Source: Blattabacterium cuenoti
GTDB taxonomy: Bacteria > Bacteroidota > Bacteroidia > Flavobacteriales > Blattabacteriaceae
NCBI RefSeq assembly: GCF_014252355.1
Contig: NZ_CP059217.1
Coordinates: 1-64,000, forward strand
Direction: 5' to 3'
DNA: 64,000 bases
Below, in pieces: positions 10,648-18,592 of this stretch. Below the pieces are notes generated by a model. That model saw only the letters and a list, made by a program, of their open reading frames with translations, had not been told where the DNA came from and ran no database searches. Within the stretch, counting starts at the first letter, position 1, and each line of letters starts with the position of its first letter. The translations under genes and the position numbers were made by a program.

Positions 10648-11051
10648 TGGAACTGGCGGGATTTGAACCCGCGTCCAAAAAGAATTAAAAAAAGGGTTCT
10701 ACATACTTATCCAAAAGGAATTTTTTCATATTAATATTGATTTTTGGATATCAAAATTAATATTAGATTCCATAATAATAAAGATAATATAAGAATCATT
10801 TATTATCTTTATCCTTATTATATTATTAAGTATCTTATTTATAGAAATATAAGGAAATTTCTATTAAAGATATTTTGCTTCTGTCAAACAGATAGTGCTA
10901 TAATATTATAATATTATTAAGCAGCAAAAGCGTATTGTGTTTCGCCATTTATATATTATTTGTAACGTTGTTTTTACGTGTAAAACCTTACGTAACACGA
11001 TATGCTTATCTTTTATTAATCATCTTTATGTCTAATCCAAAAATCAGTCCC
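10648..11051 (-). ncRNA. ssrA: Transfer-messenger RNA (tmRNA)
   Basis: tmRNA rescues stalled ribosomes and tags the unfinished protein. On the minus strand the 5' end GGGACTG pairs with CAGTTCC at the 3' end to form the acceptor stem. The T-arm sequence CGGGTTCAAATCCCG is intact, followed by discriminator A; CCA is not encoded. The tag frame is GGC GAA ACA CAA TAC GCT TTT GCT GCT TAA (10917-10946), giving GETQYAFAA, which fits the Bacteroidetes GExxYAxAA pattern. In the same frame a TAA lies three codons upstream of the proposed resume codon. Length is about 404 nt. It lies between rodA and lnt. Confidence 0.95.
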
Positions 11052-11062
11052 ATATCATTGTT

Positions 11063-11094
11063 TAAATTTACAACAATTACTAAAATAAATCAAA
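11063..11094 (-). promoter_or_regulatory. Candidate Bacteroidetes-type promoter for tmRNA
   Basis: On the minus strand TTTG (11091-11094) is followed after exactly 20 nt by TAAATTTA (11063-11070). This is the Bacteroidetes -33 TTTG and -7 TAnnTTTG pair with one mismatch. The second box ends 11 nt before the mature tmRNA 5' end, which is cut by RNase P, so a slightly upstream start is expected. In an AT-rich genome such matches also arise by chance. Confidence 0.4.
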
Positions 11095-11101
11095 TCAATA
11101 T

Positions 11102-12346
11102 TTAAATTAATTGTGTTTTATCAAAAGCATCTAAACGTATCAAAATAAAAAGTAAAATAGTAAATGACCAAAATGAAGATCCTCCATAACTAAAAAATGG
11201 AAGAACAATTCCTATTGTTGGAAATAACCCCATCACCATTCCAATATTAATTAAAAAATGTATAAGAAAAATATTTCCAACAGAAAATCCAAAAATTCTT
11301 ACAAATACATTTTTTTGTCGTTCTGATAAACAATATATCCTACTAATAAATAATAAATAAAATAATATTAATATTACACTTCCTACAAACCCCCATTCTT
11401 CTCCAACAGTACAAAAAATATAATCTGTATCTTGTTCTGGAACAAATTTTCCTTTTGTAATTATACCTTTTCTATATCCTTTTCCAAATAATTTTCCTGA
11501 ACCTATAGCAGTTTTTGAATATAGTAAATTATATCCAATATTTTCTCTATATTGTCTATCAAATTCATTTTTAAATAAAATGTTAATTCTATCTTTATGA
11601 TGTTGTTTTACAACATTTTTATAAAAAAATGGAAAAATTAATATACTCAAAAAACAAGTCAAAAAACAAAAAATATAAACTAATAAATTTTTTAATACAT
11701 GTCTTTTCATAATTAAAAATATAATACTAAATATTAATAATAAAAATGAAATGATTATATAGTAAGAAATATTTAATGATAATGTAAAAATTATCATTAA
11801 AATTAATAAATATATTATAAATAATATAGATAACCCTTCTCTATATAAAGTAAGAATAAAAGAAATAAAAACAATTGAAGTACCTGGATCAGGTTGAAAA
11901 AAAATTAATATAGTAGGAATTAATATTATTAATAATGTATATATCCATATTTTGTTATTATATATTTTAACATTGTATTTACACAATAAATAAGCTATTA
12001 TTAATGAAGTAGAAATTTTAGCAAATTCTGCAGGTTGAAAATTAATAGGACCTATCACATACCAAGATCTAGATCCGTTGATATTTTTTCCAAAAAATAA
12101 TACTCCAATCAATAAAATTAATGTAAATAAAAAAAAATATGGAGAAAGATTTTTATAATATATTGGTTTAATAATAAAAATAATAAATACACATGCTAAA
12201 CTAAAAATAATCCATATTAATTGTTTTTCTGATTTTTCACAAGAAACGGAATAAAGATTTAGATATCCAAAAGATATTATAATAATATAAATTAAAATAA
12301 TGTATTTATCTACATTACCAAAAAAATTATTATTTCTTTTTATCAA
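11102..12346 (-). CDS. rodA: Rod-shape SEDS glycosyltransferase RodA
   Basis: RodA polymerises lipid II glycan strands together with its class B PBP partner during elongation. The 414-residue, about ten-helix membrane protein has the SEDS signatures NGSRSWYVIGPINFQPAEFAK, the periplasmic EQDTDYIFCTVGEEWGF and the C-terminal LPFFSYGGSSF. It overlaps the 3' end of mrdA by 17 bp, the expected PBP2-RodA pairing. Residue content is strongly Ile/Phe/Tyr-biased, but the core motifs are intact. Confidence 0.94.
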   Translation of the reverse strand: MIKRNNNFFGNVDKYIILIYIIIISFGYLNLYSVSCEKSEKQLIWIIFSLACVFIIFIIKPIYYKNLSPYFFLFTLILLIGVLFFGKNINGSRSWYVIGPINFQPAEFAKISTSLIIAYLLCKYNVKIYNNKIWIYTLLIILIPTILIFFQPDPGTSIVFISFILTLYREGLSILFIIYLLILMIIFTLSLNISYYIIISFLLLIFSIIFLIMKRHVLKNLLVYIFCFLTCFLSILIFPFFYKNVVKQHHKDRINILFKNEFDRQYRENIGYNLLYSKTAIGSGKLFGKGYRKGIITKGKFVPEQDTDYIFCTVGEEWGFVGSVILILFYLLFISRIYCLSERQKNVFVRIFGFSVGNIFLIHFLINIGMVMGLFPTIGIVLPFFSYGGSSFWSFTILLFILIRLDAFDKTQLI

Positions 12347-14255
12347 TTTTATTATTAGTATAATTTTTAAGTTGTGCTATATGAGTATATATTTTTTGTA
12401 ATCCATTATTTAACATTTTATTTTCTAATGCTTGCCTTTTAACATAAGTATTAATATATTTTTCAGCGACTAAACTAGCTATTGGGCCAGCCCATTTAGC
12501 TCCATAACCTCCATTTTCTATAATTACAGAAATTGCTATTTTTGGATTATTTATTGGTGCAAATAAAATACATATTGAATGATCAGGAAGAGATATAATT
12601 TTTTTATTCACTTTAATAAAATTTTGAGTAGTTCCTGTTTTCCCGGCCATTCTAATATTCATAGATTTAAAATTTTTTCCAGTTCCAATAGAAAAAACTT
12701 TTTCCATTCCGTTGATTATTATATTAAAATATTTTTTATTAACTTTTGTATATTTTGCAGTCGTATAATTTGAATTAATTATTGGTTTATGATTAATATA
12801 TTTTATTATATGTGGTGTATAAAAAAATCCTTTATTTGCTATTGCACAAACCATATTTGCTAATTGAATAGGAGTTATATTAATTTCTCCTTGACCAATT
12901 CCATTAGAAATGATTGTAAGAGCATTCCACTTATATTTACCATATTTTTTATTATAATATTCTCCATTAGGTATAATTCCTTTTTCTCCAGTAGCTAAAT
13001 CATTATATAAATAATTTCCAAACCCAAAACTTTTAATAATATCTGACCATTCATTTACTCCTTTTGTTAGATTATTAGGATATTTTTCAATTATACGTTT
13101 ATAAACTTGTGCAAAATAATTATTACAAGAAATAGCTACAGCAGTTTCAATTCCAATTGGTATTCCATTAAATCCAGAATGACAATGAATAATTTTATTT
13201 TTAAATCTAAATCCTTTATAACATACAAAATTAGTTTTTTTATTTACTACCCCCATTTGAAGACCAACTAATTCTGTTAATAATTTAAAAGTAGATGCTG
13301 GAGAATAACAAGCTTGCGTAGTTCTATCAAATAATGGATAATCTATAGTATTTTGCATTAATTTTTTCAATTCTTTACTTCTATTAAAATCTAAAAATAC
13401 ATTTGGATCATTAATTGGACTAGAAACTATAGATAAAATTTCTCCATTTTTTGGATTAATAGCCACTATTGCGCCTTTTTTTTGAAACATTAATTTTTCA
13501 GCATAATTTTGTAATTTCCAATCAATAGTTAAAGAAATATCATTACCACTAATTGCTTTAATATTATTTTTTTTATGATTATAACTACCAATAATACATC
13601 CATTTTTATCTTTTACCCAATATCTAATTCCTTTTTTTCCTCTTAATATTTTTTCATAATATTTTTCTACCCCAGCCCATCCAATAAAATCACCTATTTG
13701 ATAATAGTTTTCTTTTTGATTAATAATAATGTTTGGACTAACTTCTCCTATATATCCTAAAACATTAGCAGAAGTAACTACGTTATAATCTCTAAGTGAA
13801 CGTTTTATCCAATCAAATCCTTTATATTTATATAATTTTTCTTGTATAGACGCAAATTTTTCTTTTGAAATATAAGGAATAAAAACAGAAGGTAAATATT
13901 TTGAATATTCTGTTGCTTTTTTTAAATTTTCATAAAAAGTATGTTCATTTATTCCTAGTAAATTACATAATTCAATAACATTTAAATTATCATCTACTAA
14001 CATAGGTATTACTAATAATTCATAAATTGATTTATTAAAAACTAGTAAATGATTATTTCTATCAAAAATATTGCCTCTTTCTGGTATAATAATTTCTTGT
14101 TTTATAGAAGTATTAAAGGCATTTAAAATATATTTTTCAGTATATATTTGTAAATAAAATAATCTAAAAATAAAAATAATACCTATAAAAATTAATAAAA
14201 AATAAAAGCTTTGTATTTTTTTCAAATATTTTTTTTGAAAAATAAAATCATACAT
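12330..14255 (-). CDS. mrdA: Penicillin-binding protein 2 (elongation transpeptidase)
   Basis: Class B PBP that crosslinks peptidoglycan with RodA. It has 641 residues: a membrane anchor (about 15-36), a dimerisation domain and a transpeptidase domain. The transpeptidase carries SxxK as STFK (S321-K324), SCN at 376-378 and KTG near 539-541, so it is predicted active. It overlaps mreD upstream by 34 bp and rodA downstream by 17 bp, which supports one polycistronic message. Confidence 0.95.
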   Translation of the reverse strand: MYDFIFQKKYLKKIQSFYFLLIFIGIIFIFRLFYLQIYTEKYILNAFNTSIKQEIIIPERGNIFDRNNHLLVFNKSIYELLVIPMLVDDNLNVIELCNLLGINEHTFYENLKKATEYSKYLPSVFIPYISKEKFASIQEKLYKYKGFDWIKRSLRDYNVVTSANVLGYIGEVSPNIIINQKENYYQIGDFIGWAGVEKYYEKILRGKKGIRYWVKDKNGCIIGSYNHKKNNIKAISGNDISLTIDWKLQNYAEKLMFQKKGAIVAINPKNGEILSIVSSPINDPNVFLDFNRSKELKKLMQNTIDYPLFDRTTQACYSPASTFKLLTELVGLQMGVVNKKTNFVCYKGFRFKNKIIHCHSGFNGIPIGIETAVAISCNNYFAQVYKRIIEKYPNNLTKGVNEWSDIIKSFGFGNYLYNDLATGEKGIIPNGEYYNKKYGKYKWNALTIISNGIGQGEINITPIQLANMVCAIANKGFFYTPHIIKYINHKPIINSNYTTAKYTKVNKKYFNIIINGMEKVFSIGTGKNFKSMNIRMAGKTGTTQNFIKVNKKIISLPDHSICILFAPINNPKIAISVIIENGGYGAKWAGPIASLVAEKYINTYVKRQALENKMLNNGLQKIYTHIAQLKNYTNNKIDKKK

Positions 14256-14725
14256 AATATTAATGTAAAAATACTGCTAAATATTATTTTGAATATAAAA
14301 ATTTTGTTTAAAAATATCCCATGAATAGTTTGCAATATAAATAAAATTCCATGGTGAACAATAATTAAAGTATATATAAATAATATTTTTTTTATAAAAA
14401 ATAATTTATAAATAGAAAAATTTTTGTTAAAAATAAAATTATTTCCATCAAAAAATTTTAAAATTTTTAATCTAAAAAAAGCAGTAAAAGTAGAAGAAAA
14501 AGCATGCATCCCCCCAGTATTCAAATACTGATCAATTATCCATCCAATTAAAAATGATAATAATAAAACTATTAATTTTTTTTCATAAACAGGAATTTGT
14601 ATAATAAATACAATATAAATATATGAATATAATCCTAAAAATATAGGATTTAACATTGATAATTGTAAAAAAACAATATATATAATATATACAAAATAAG
14701 ATAAAATTCTTTGAATATAATTCAT
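14222..14725 (-). CDS. mreD: Rod-shape membrane protein MreD
   Basis: A 167-residue integral membrane protein with about five predicted helices. It was identified mainly from its place between mreC and mrdA and from a Bacteroidetes-like MreD start (MNYIQRILSYFVYIIYIVF). MreD links MreC to the elongation complex in the inner membrane. Sequence conservation in this family is weak, so the call rests on topology and synteny. It overlaps mrdA by 34 bp. Confidence 0.85.
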   Translation of the reverse strand: MNYIQRILSYFVYIIYIVFLQLSMLNPIFLGLYSYIYIVFIIQIPVYEKKLIVLLLSFLIGWIIDQYLNTGGMHAFSSTFTAFFRLKILKFFDGNNFIFNKNFSIYKLFFIKKILFIYTLIIVHHGILFILQTIHGIFLNKIFIFKIIFSSIFTLILCMILFFKKNI

Positions 14726-14755
14726 TATATTATGTTCAATTTTTGAACTATAAAA

Positions 14756-15562
14756 TTACTTTTTTAGTTGAAGATTATATCGTTCTTGTTTAAATAAATT
14801 TTTTACAACATATGCATTTTCTAAAATTGAAAAATCTTCTATTAATTTTACTTTAATTATATAACTTGCATGTTCTTCATCAAAAGTATATGATGATACA
14901 TGTCCTATAGGAATCCCTTCGGGAAAGGTTGAAGATTTTCCATCTGATTCTACTAAATCACCTTTAGAAAAGGTGGAATATTTAGGAATATCGTATAATA
15001 TAACATATTTATAACTGTCACCATCCCAACTTATGGTTCCAAAATATTTATTTTTTTTTAATCTTGCGTTAATATGAATTTGAGTATTTAATAATGAAAT
15101 AGCTACACTAAAATGAGGGGATGTCTTAATAATAATTCCAGCAATTCCATTAGATAATATTAATCCCATATCTATTTTTATACCATCTATACTACCTTTA
15201 TTTATAGTAATAAAATTTTCTTGATTATTAATACTATTATTAATAATTTTTACAGGTGTATAATTATATTGTTGTAAATAATTAAAATTCGCTTTTTTAA
15301 AATCTTTAGATAATTTTTCTATTTTAGAATAAAAATTCTCTTGTTTTAATTTAGCATTTTCTTCTATTAATTTTTTATTTTCTATATCTAATAAAAAAAA
15401 ATTTCTAAATTTATTCATAGCCTCAGAAATATTGCCAATCATATAATTAGAAGATCCAATATTATAATATTTTGAAAAAGATAAAAATAAAGATATTGAT
15501 TCTAAAACAATAAATAAAATAATAAATCTCCATTTTATCAAAAAATGAAAAATATTACGCAT
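14756..15562 (-). CDS. mreC: Rod-shape determining protein MreC
   Basis: A 268-residue bitopic protein that scaffolds the elongasome in the periplasm. A single N-terminal membrane helix (about 12-30) is followed by a coiled-coil stretch (about 55-95) and a beta-rich domain with the family pattern ITINKGSIDGIKIDMGLI and DLVESDGKSSTFPEGIPIG. It lies 14 bp after mreB and 30 bp before mreD on the minus strand. Length and domain order are normal. Confidence 0.93.
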   Translation of the reverse strand: MRNIFHFLIKWRFIILFIVLESISLFLSFSKYYNIGSSNYMIGNISEAMNKFRNFFLLDIENKKLIEENAKLKQENFYSKIEKLSKDFKKANFNYLQQYNYTPVKIINNSINNQENFITINKGSIDGIKIDMGLILSNGIAGIIIKTSPHFSVAISLLNTQIHINARLKKNKYFGTISWDGDSYKYVILYDIPKYSTFSKGDLVESDGKSSTFPEGIPIGHVSSYTFDEEHASYIIKVKLIEDFSILENAYVVKNLFKQERYNLQLKK

Positions 15563-15576
15563 AATAAATATTAACT

Positions 15577-16614
15577 CTATTTCATTAAAAAAGTAAATTT
15601 ATCAATATTTTTTAAGGCTACTCCAGTTCCTTTTACTACTGCTCTTAGAGGATCTTCTACTAAAGAAACAGATAATCCAGTTTTTTTAGATAGTCTTATA
15701 TCTAATCCTCTTAAAAGAGAACCTCCTCCAGCCATATAAATTCCTGTTTTATAAATATCAGCAGCTAATTCTGGAGGTGTATTAGATAATGTTTCCATCA
15801 CTGCATCTTCAATTCTTACAATTGATTTATCTAATGCTGGAATTATTTCTTGATAAGATAAATTCATTTCCTTAGGTTTACCAGTTGGTAAATCTATTCC
15901 TTGTATATGAATATCATCTGGTGTATCATCAATATCTTCTATAGCGGCTCCAATATCAATTTTTATTTTTTCTGCAGTTCGTTCTCCAATATATAAATTA
16001 TATTTATTTTTTAAAAAATAAGCAATATCATTCGTAAAAACATCTCCAGCTATTTTAATAGATTTTTTACAAACAATACCTCCTAAAGCAATCACTCCAC
16101 ATTCTGTAGTTCCTCCTCCTATATCAATAATCATATTTCCTTCTGCTTTTGTAACAGATAGACCAGATCCTATAGCCGCAGCCATAGGCTCTTCAATTAA
16201 ATAAACTTCTTTTGCATTAAGATGTTGAGCAGAATCTTTAACTGCTCTTTTTTCTACTTCTGTAATTCCAGATGGAATGCATATAACCATAATTAAAGAT
16301 GGTGTAAAAATTTTTTTATTTATTCCTGGTATTTTATTAATAAATTCTTTAATCATTAATTCAGCTACTTGATAATCTGCAATTACTCCGTCTTTTAATG
16401 GTTTAAAAATTTTAATATTTTTATGTGTTTTACCTTGCATTTCTTTAGCTTCTTCACCTACTGCTAATACATTATTAGTTCTAACATCTATTGCTATTAT
16501 GGATGGTAAATCAACAATAATTTTATTACGATGCATTATAAGGGTATTAGCTGTCCCTAAATCAATGGCTATTTCCTGAGTAAAAATATTTTTAGTAATA
16601 TTAATTAAACCCAT
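15577..16614 (-). CDS. mreB: Actin-like cell-shape protein MreB
   Basis: The bacterial actin that organises lateral wall synthesis. The 345 residues show the nucleotide-binding blocks IDLGTANTLI (phosphate 1), MIIDIGGGTTE (phosphate 2) and YMAGGGSLLRG (adenosine), and the EEPMAAAIG region. It is the first gene of the mreB-mreC-mreD-mrdA-rodA order. The 112-bp spacer to the divergent folK-like gene should hold its promoter, but I see no convincing box. Confidence 0.97.
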   Translation of the reverse strand: MGLINITKNIFTQEIAIDLGTANTLIMHRNKIIVDLPSIIAIDVRTNNVLAVGEEAKEMQGKTHKNIKIFKPLKDGVIADYQVAELMIKEFINKIPGINKKIFTPSLIMVICIPSGITEVEKRAVKDSAQHLNAKEVYLIEEPMAAAIGSGLSVTKAEGNMIIDIGGGTTECGVIALGGIVCKKSIKIAGDVFTNDIAYFLKNKYNLYIGERTAEKIKIDIGAAIEDIDDTPDDIHIQGIDLPTGKPKEMNLSYQEIIPALDKSIVRIEDAVMETLSNTPPELAADIYKTGIYMAGGGSLLRGLDIRLSKKTGLSVSLVEDPLRAVVKGTGVALKNIDKFTFLMK

Positions 16615-16726
16615 TCCATATTAATTTATATAATCTTTAATTTAAATAGATTTTTCTAAATCTTAATAATTCAAAGGATTAAAAATCGATGTTATTTATT
16701 TTTAGTTTTAAAATAAATTTTTTATT

Positions 16727-17203
16727 ATGAATAATCATTCTCTTTTTTTATCATTAAGTAGTAATAAAAAAAAATATATAAAAAAATCATATTATTTAAT
16801 ATCTAAATTAATAGGAACAATTATTATAAAATCATCTCTTTTTGAAAGTCAATTATATATATATATTGTTATACAAATTAACACTGAATTATCGCCTATT
16901 CAAATTTTAAAAACAATTTTGTATATAGAATCAATTTTAGAAAAAAAACAAAAAATTTCTATACAACAACCAGTTTTACAATTATATAATAATAAAGTTA
17001 TTGATATTAAGATTTTATTATATGACAATATGATTTTAAATAGTGAAACTATTCAAATACCTCATCCTTTATTACATATTAAAAAATTTATTTTGATACC
17101 TATGTGTGAAATACAACCACTTAAATATCATCCAATATTTCATAGATCTGTATTAGAATTATTAGGAATATGTACAGATACAATCATAGTAAAAAAAATA
17201 TAA
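16727..17203 (+). CDS. folK: Degenerate HPPK (FolK)-like protein
   Basis: FolK is the folate-pathway kinase that pyrophosphorylates hydroxymethyl-dihydropterin. The 158-residue length and the C-terminal block IPHPLLHIKKFILIPMCEI match HPPK, as do TELSPIQILKTIL and SSLFES. However, the metal-binding IDID motif reads D93-I-K95-I, so the second Asp is Lys. The preceding WGPRT segment is not recognisable and the LGSN start reads LSSN. The frame is open and the length is kept, so it may be expressed but catalytically impaired. Divergent from mreB. Confidence 0.75.
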   Translation: MNNHSLFLSLSSNKKKYIKKSYYLISKLIGTIIIKSSLFESQLYIYIVIQINTELSPIQILKTILYIESILEKKQKISIQQPVLQLYNNKVIDIKILLYDNMILNSETIQIPHPLLHIKKFILIPMCEIQPLKYHPIFHRSVLELLGICTDTIIVKKI

Positions 17204-17234
17204 TTATTATATAAAAAATATATAATTTTAGTAT

Positions 17235-17423
17235 ATGAAAAATATAATATATTATTTATTTATTATTATTACTTTTATAAATATTCAATTATATGCACAA
17301 TATAGTTGTAAAACTTATTTAAATAATTTGAAAGATAATTCTATTTATAAGTCTATAGAAAAAGAAATAGAACAAGATGCTCAAAAAAAAATTAGTAAAA
17401 TTGTAAAAAAAATCATTCGTTAA
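17235..17423 (+). CDS. Small predicted secreted protein, unknown
   Basis: I do not recognise this 62-residue protein. Residues 1-22 form a clean signal peptide (MKN, a hydrophobic run, then YAQ, a common Bacteroidetes cleavage context). The roughly 40-residue mature part has one Cys and a Lys/Glu-rich, helix-prone end (EKEIEQDAQKKISKIVKKI). It sits 31 bp after the folK-like gene and 6 bp before ridA on the same strand. It could be a real small periplasmic protein or the stub of a longer eroded gene. Confidence 0.5.
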   Translation: MKNIIYYLFIIITFINIQLYAQYSCKTYLNNLKDNSIYKSIEKEIEQDAQKKISKIVKKIIR

Positions 17424-17429
17424 AATATT

Positions 17430-17798
17430 ATGTTAATCAACAAAAATTTAGTTTTTGGTCCATATAACACTTATATATTAATTAATAATTTTTTATTTGT
17501 ATCTGGACAAATTGCTATCAATTTATATACCAAAGAATTTATATTTGATAATATAGAAAAAGAAACAGATCAAATTATGAAAAATTTGAAAATGATTCTT
17601 GCTACAGAATCTATGAATTTTGATAATGTTGTAAAAACTTCTTTATTTATAAAAAATATGAATAATTTAGAAAAAATTAATTTAATATATTCTAAATATT
17701 TTAATAACAATTATCCAGTTAGAGAAACTATAGGAGTATCTCAATTACCTAAAAATGCTAATATAGAAATATCATTAATTGCTTCTAAAAAAAAATAA
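17430..17798 (+). CDS. ridA: RidA-family enamine/imine deaminase
   Basis: RidA proteins hydrolyse reactive enamine/imine intermediates formed by PLP enzymes such as threonine dehydratase. The 122-residue protein matches the family along its length: FGPYNTYI near the N-terminus, FLFVSGQI, VVKTSLFIKNMNN, and YPVRETIGVSQLP with the substrate-binding Arg, then ANIEISLIA. The usual leading residues before GPY are shortened. It lies in a tight plus-strand run with truA downstream. Confidence 0.92.
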   Translation: MLINKNLVFGPYNTYILINNFLFVSGQIAINLYTKEFIFDNIEKETDQIMKNLKMILATESMNFDNVVKTSLFIKNMNNLEKINLIYSKYFNNNYPVRETIGVSQLPKNANIEISLIASKKK

Positions 17799-17830
17799 TT
17801 TATTAGTTATATAAAATATTACATGATATA

Positions 17831-18592
17831 TTGAGATTTTTTATAGAAGTATCTTATAATGGAAAAAATTTTCATGGATGGCAAATCCAAAAAAATACAA
17901 ATAAATCCATAGAAGGGGTATTAGAATTTTGTTTATCTAAATTATTAAAAGCTCCTATTAATATAATAGGAGCAGGTAGAACTGATACTGGAGTTCATGC
18001 TAAACAAATGTTTGCTCATTTTGATTATGAAAATCAAATTAAAAAATATTATTTGATTCATAGATTAAATATTTTTTTACCCAAATCTATTTACGTAAAA
18101 AATATTTTTCCAGTAAAAAATAATATACATGCAAGATTTTCTGCTATTAGTAGAACTTATCAATATTATTTAACATATAAAAATAATCCTTTTTTTAATG
18201 ATATTTTATGGCATTGTTTTTATAAACTTGATTTCAGAATAATAAATCAAGCATCACACATTTTAATGCATTATAATGATTTTAGTTCTTTTTGTAAAAA
18301 AGAATTATATAAAACTAATAATAAATGTAAAATATATCGTGCTTTTTGGACAAAAAAAAAACAATATTTATGTTTTACTATTGAAGCAAATAGATTTCTT
18401 AGATCTATGGTTAGATCAATTATTGGAACAATAATTGACGTTGGAAGGCAAGAAATAAGTATAACAAAATTTATTAAAATTATTGAATTTAAAAATAATC
18501 GCTTATGTAGTCCAAAAGTCCCTGCACATGGATTATTTCTTTCTAAAATACTTTATCCAAAAGATATTTATATTAATCCATTTCATGGATAA
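17831..18592 (+). CDS. truA: tRNA pseudouridine synthase A
   Basis: TruA modifies positions 38-40 of tRNA anticodon stems. The catalytic Asp lies in GAGRTDTGVHA, the N-terminus RFFIEVSYNGKNFHGWQ is typical, and RFLRSMVRSIIG and the C-terminal AHGLFL are present. At 253 residues it has normal length. No ATG is available: the ATG 7 bp upstream is in frame with an immediate TGA, so the start is the TTG at 17831. Its last 8 bp overlap the start of the ABC exporter gene. Confidence 0.95.
   Translation: MRFFIEVSYNGKNFHGWQIQKNTNKSIEGVLEFCLSKLLKAPINIIGAGRTDTGVHAKQMFAHFDYENQIKKYYLIHRLNIFLPKSIYVKNIFPVKNNIHARFSAISRTYQYYLTYKNNPFFNDILWHCFYKLDFRIINQASHILMHYNDFSSFCKKELYKTNNKCKIYRAFWTKKKQYLCFTIEANRFLRSMVRSIIGTIIDVGRQEISITKFIKIIEFKNNRLCSPKVPAHGLFLSKILYPKDIYINPFHG

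Noticed and set aside
12579-12773. Plus-strand ORF inside mrdA
   Set aside because: It covers the KTG region of PBP2 in antisense; low complexity and no family resemblance.
18483-18584. 34-residue N-terminal extension of the ABC exporter
   Set aside because: It would overlap truA by 110 bp and lacks similarity to exporters. The ATG at 18585 gives the expected first residues.
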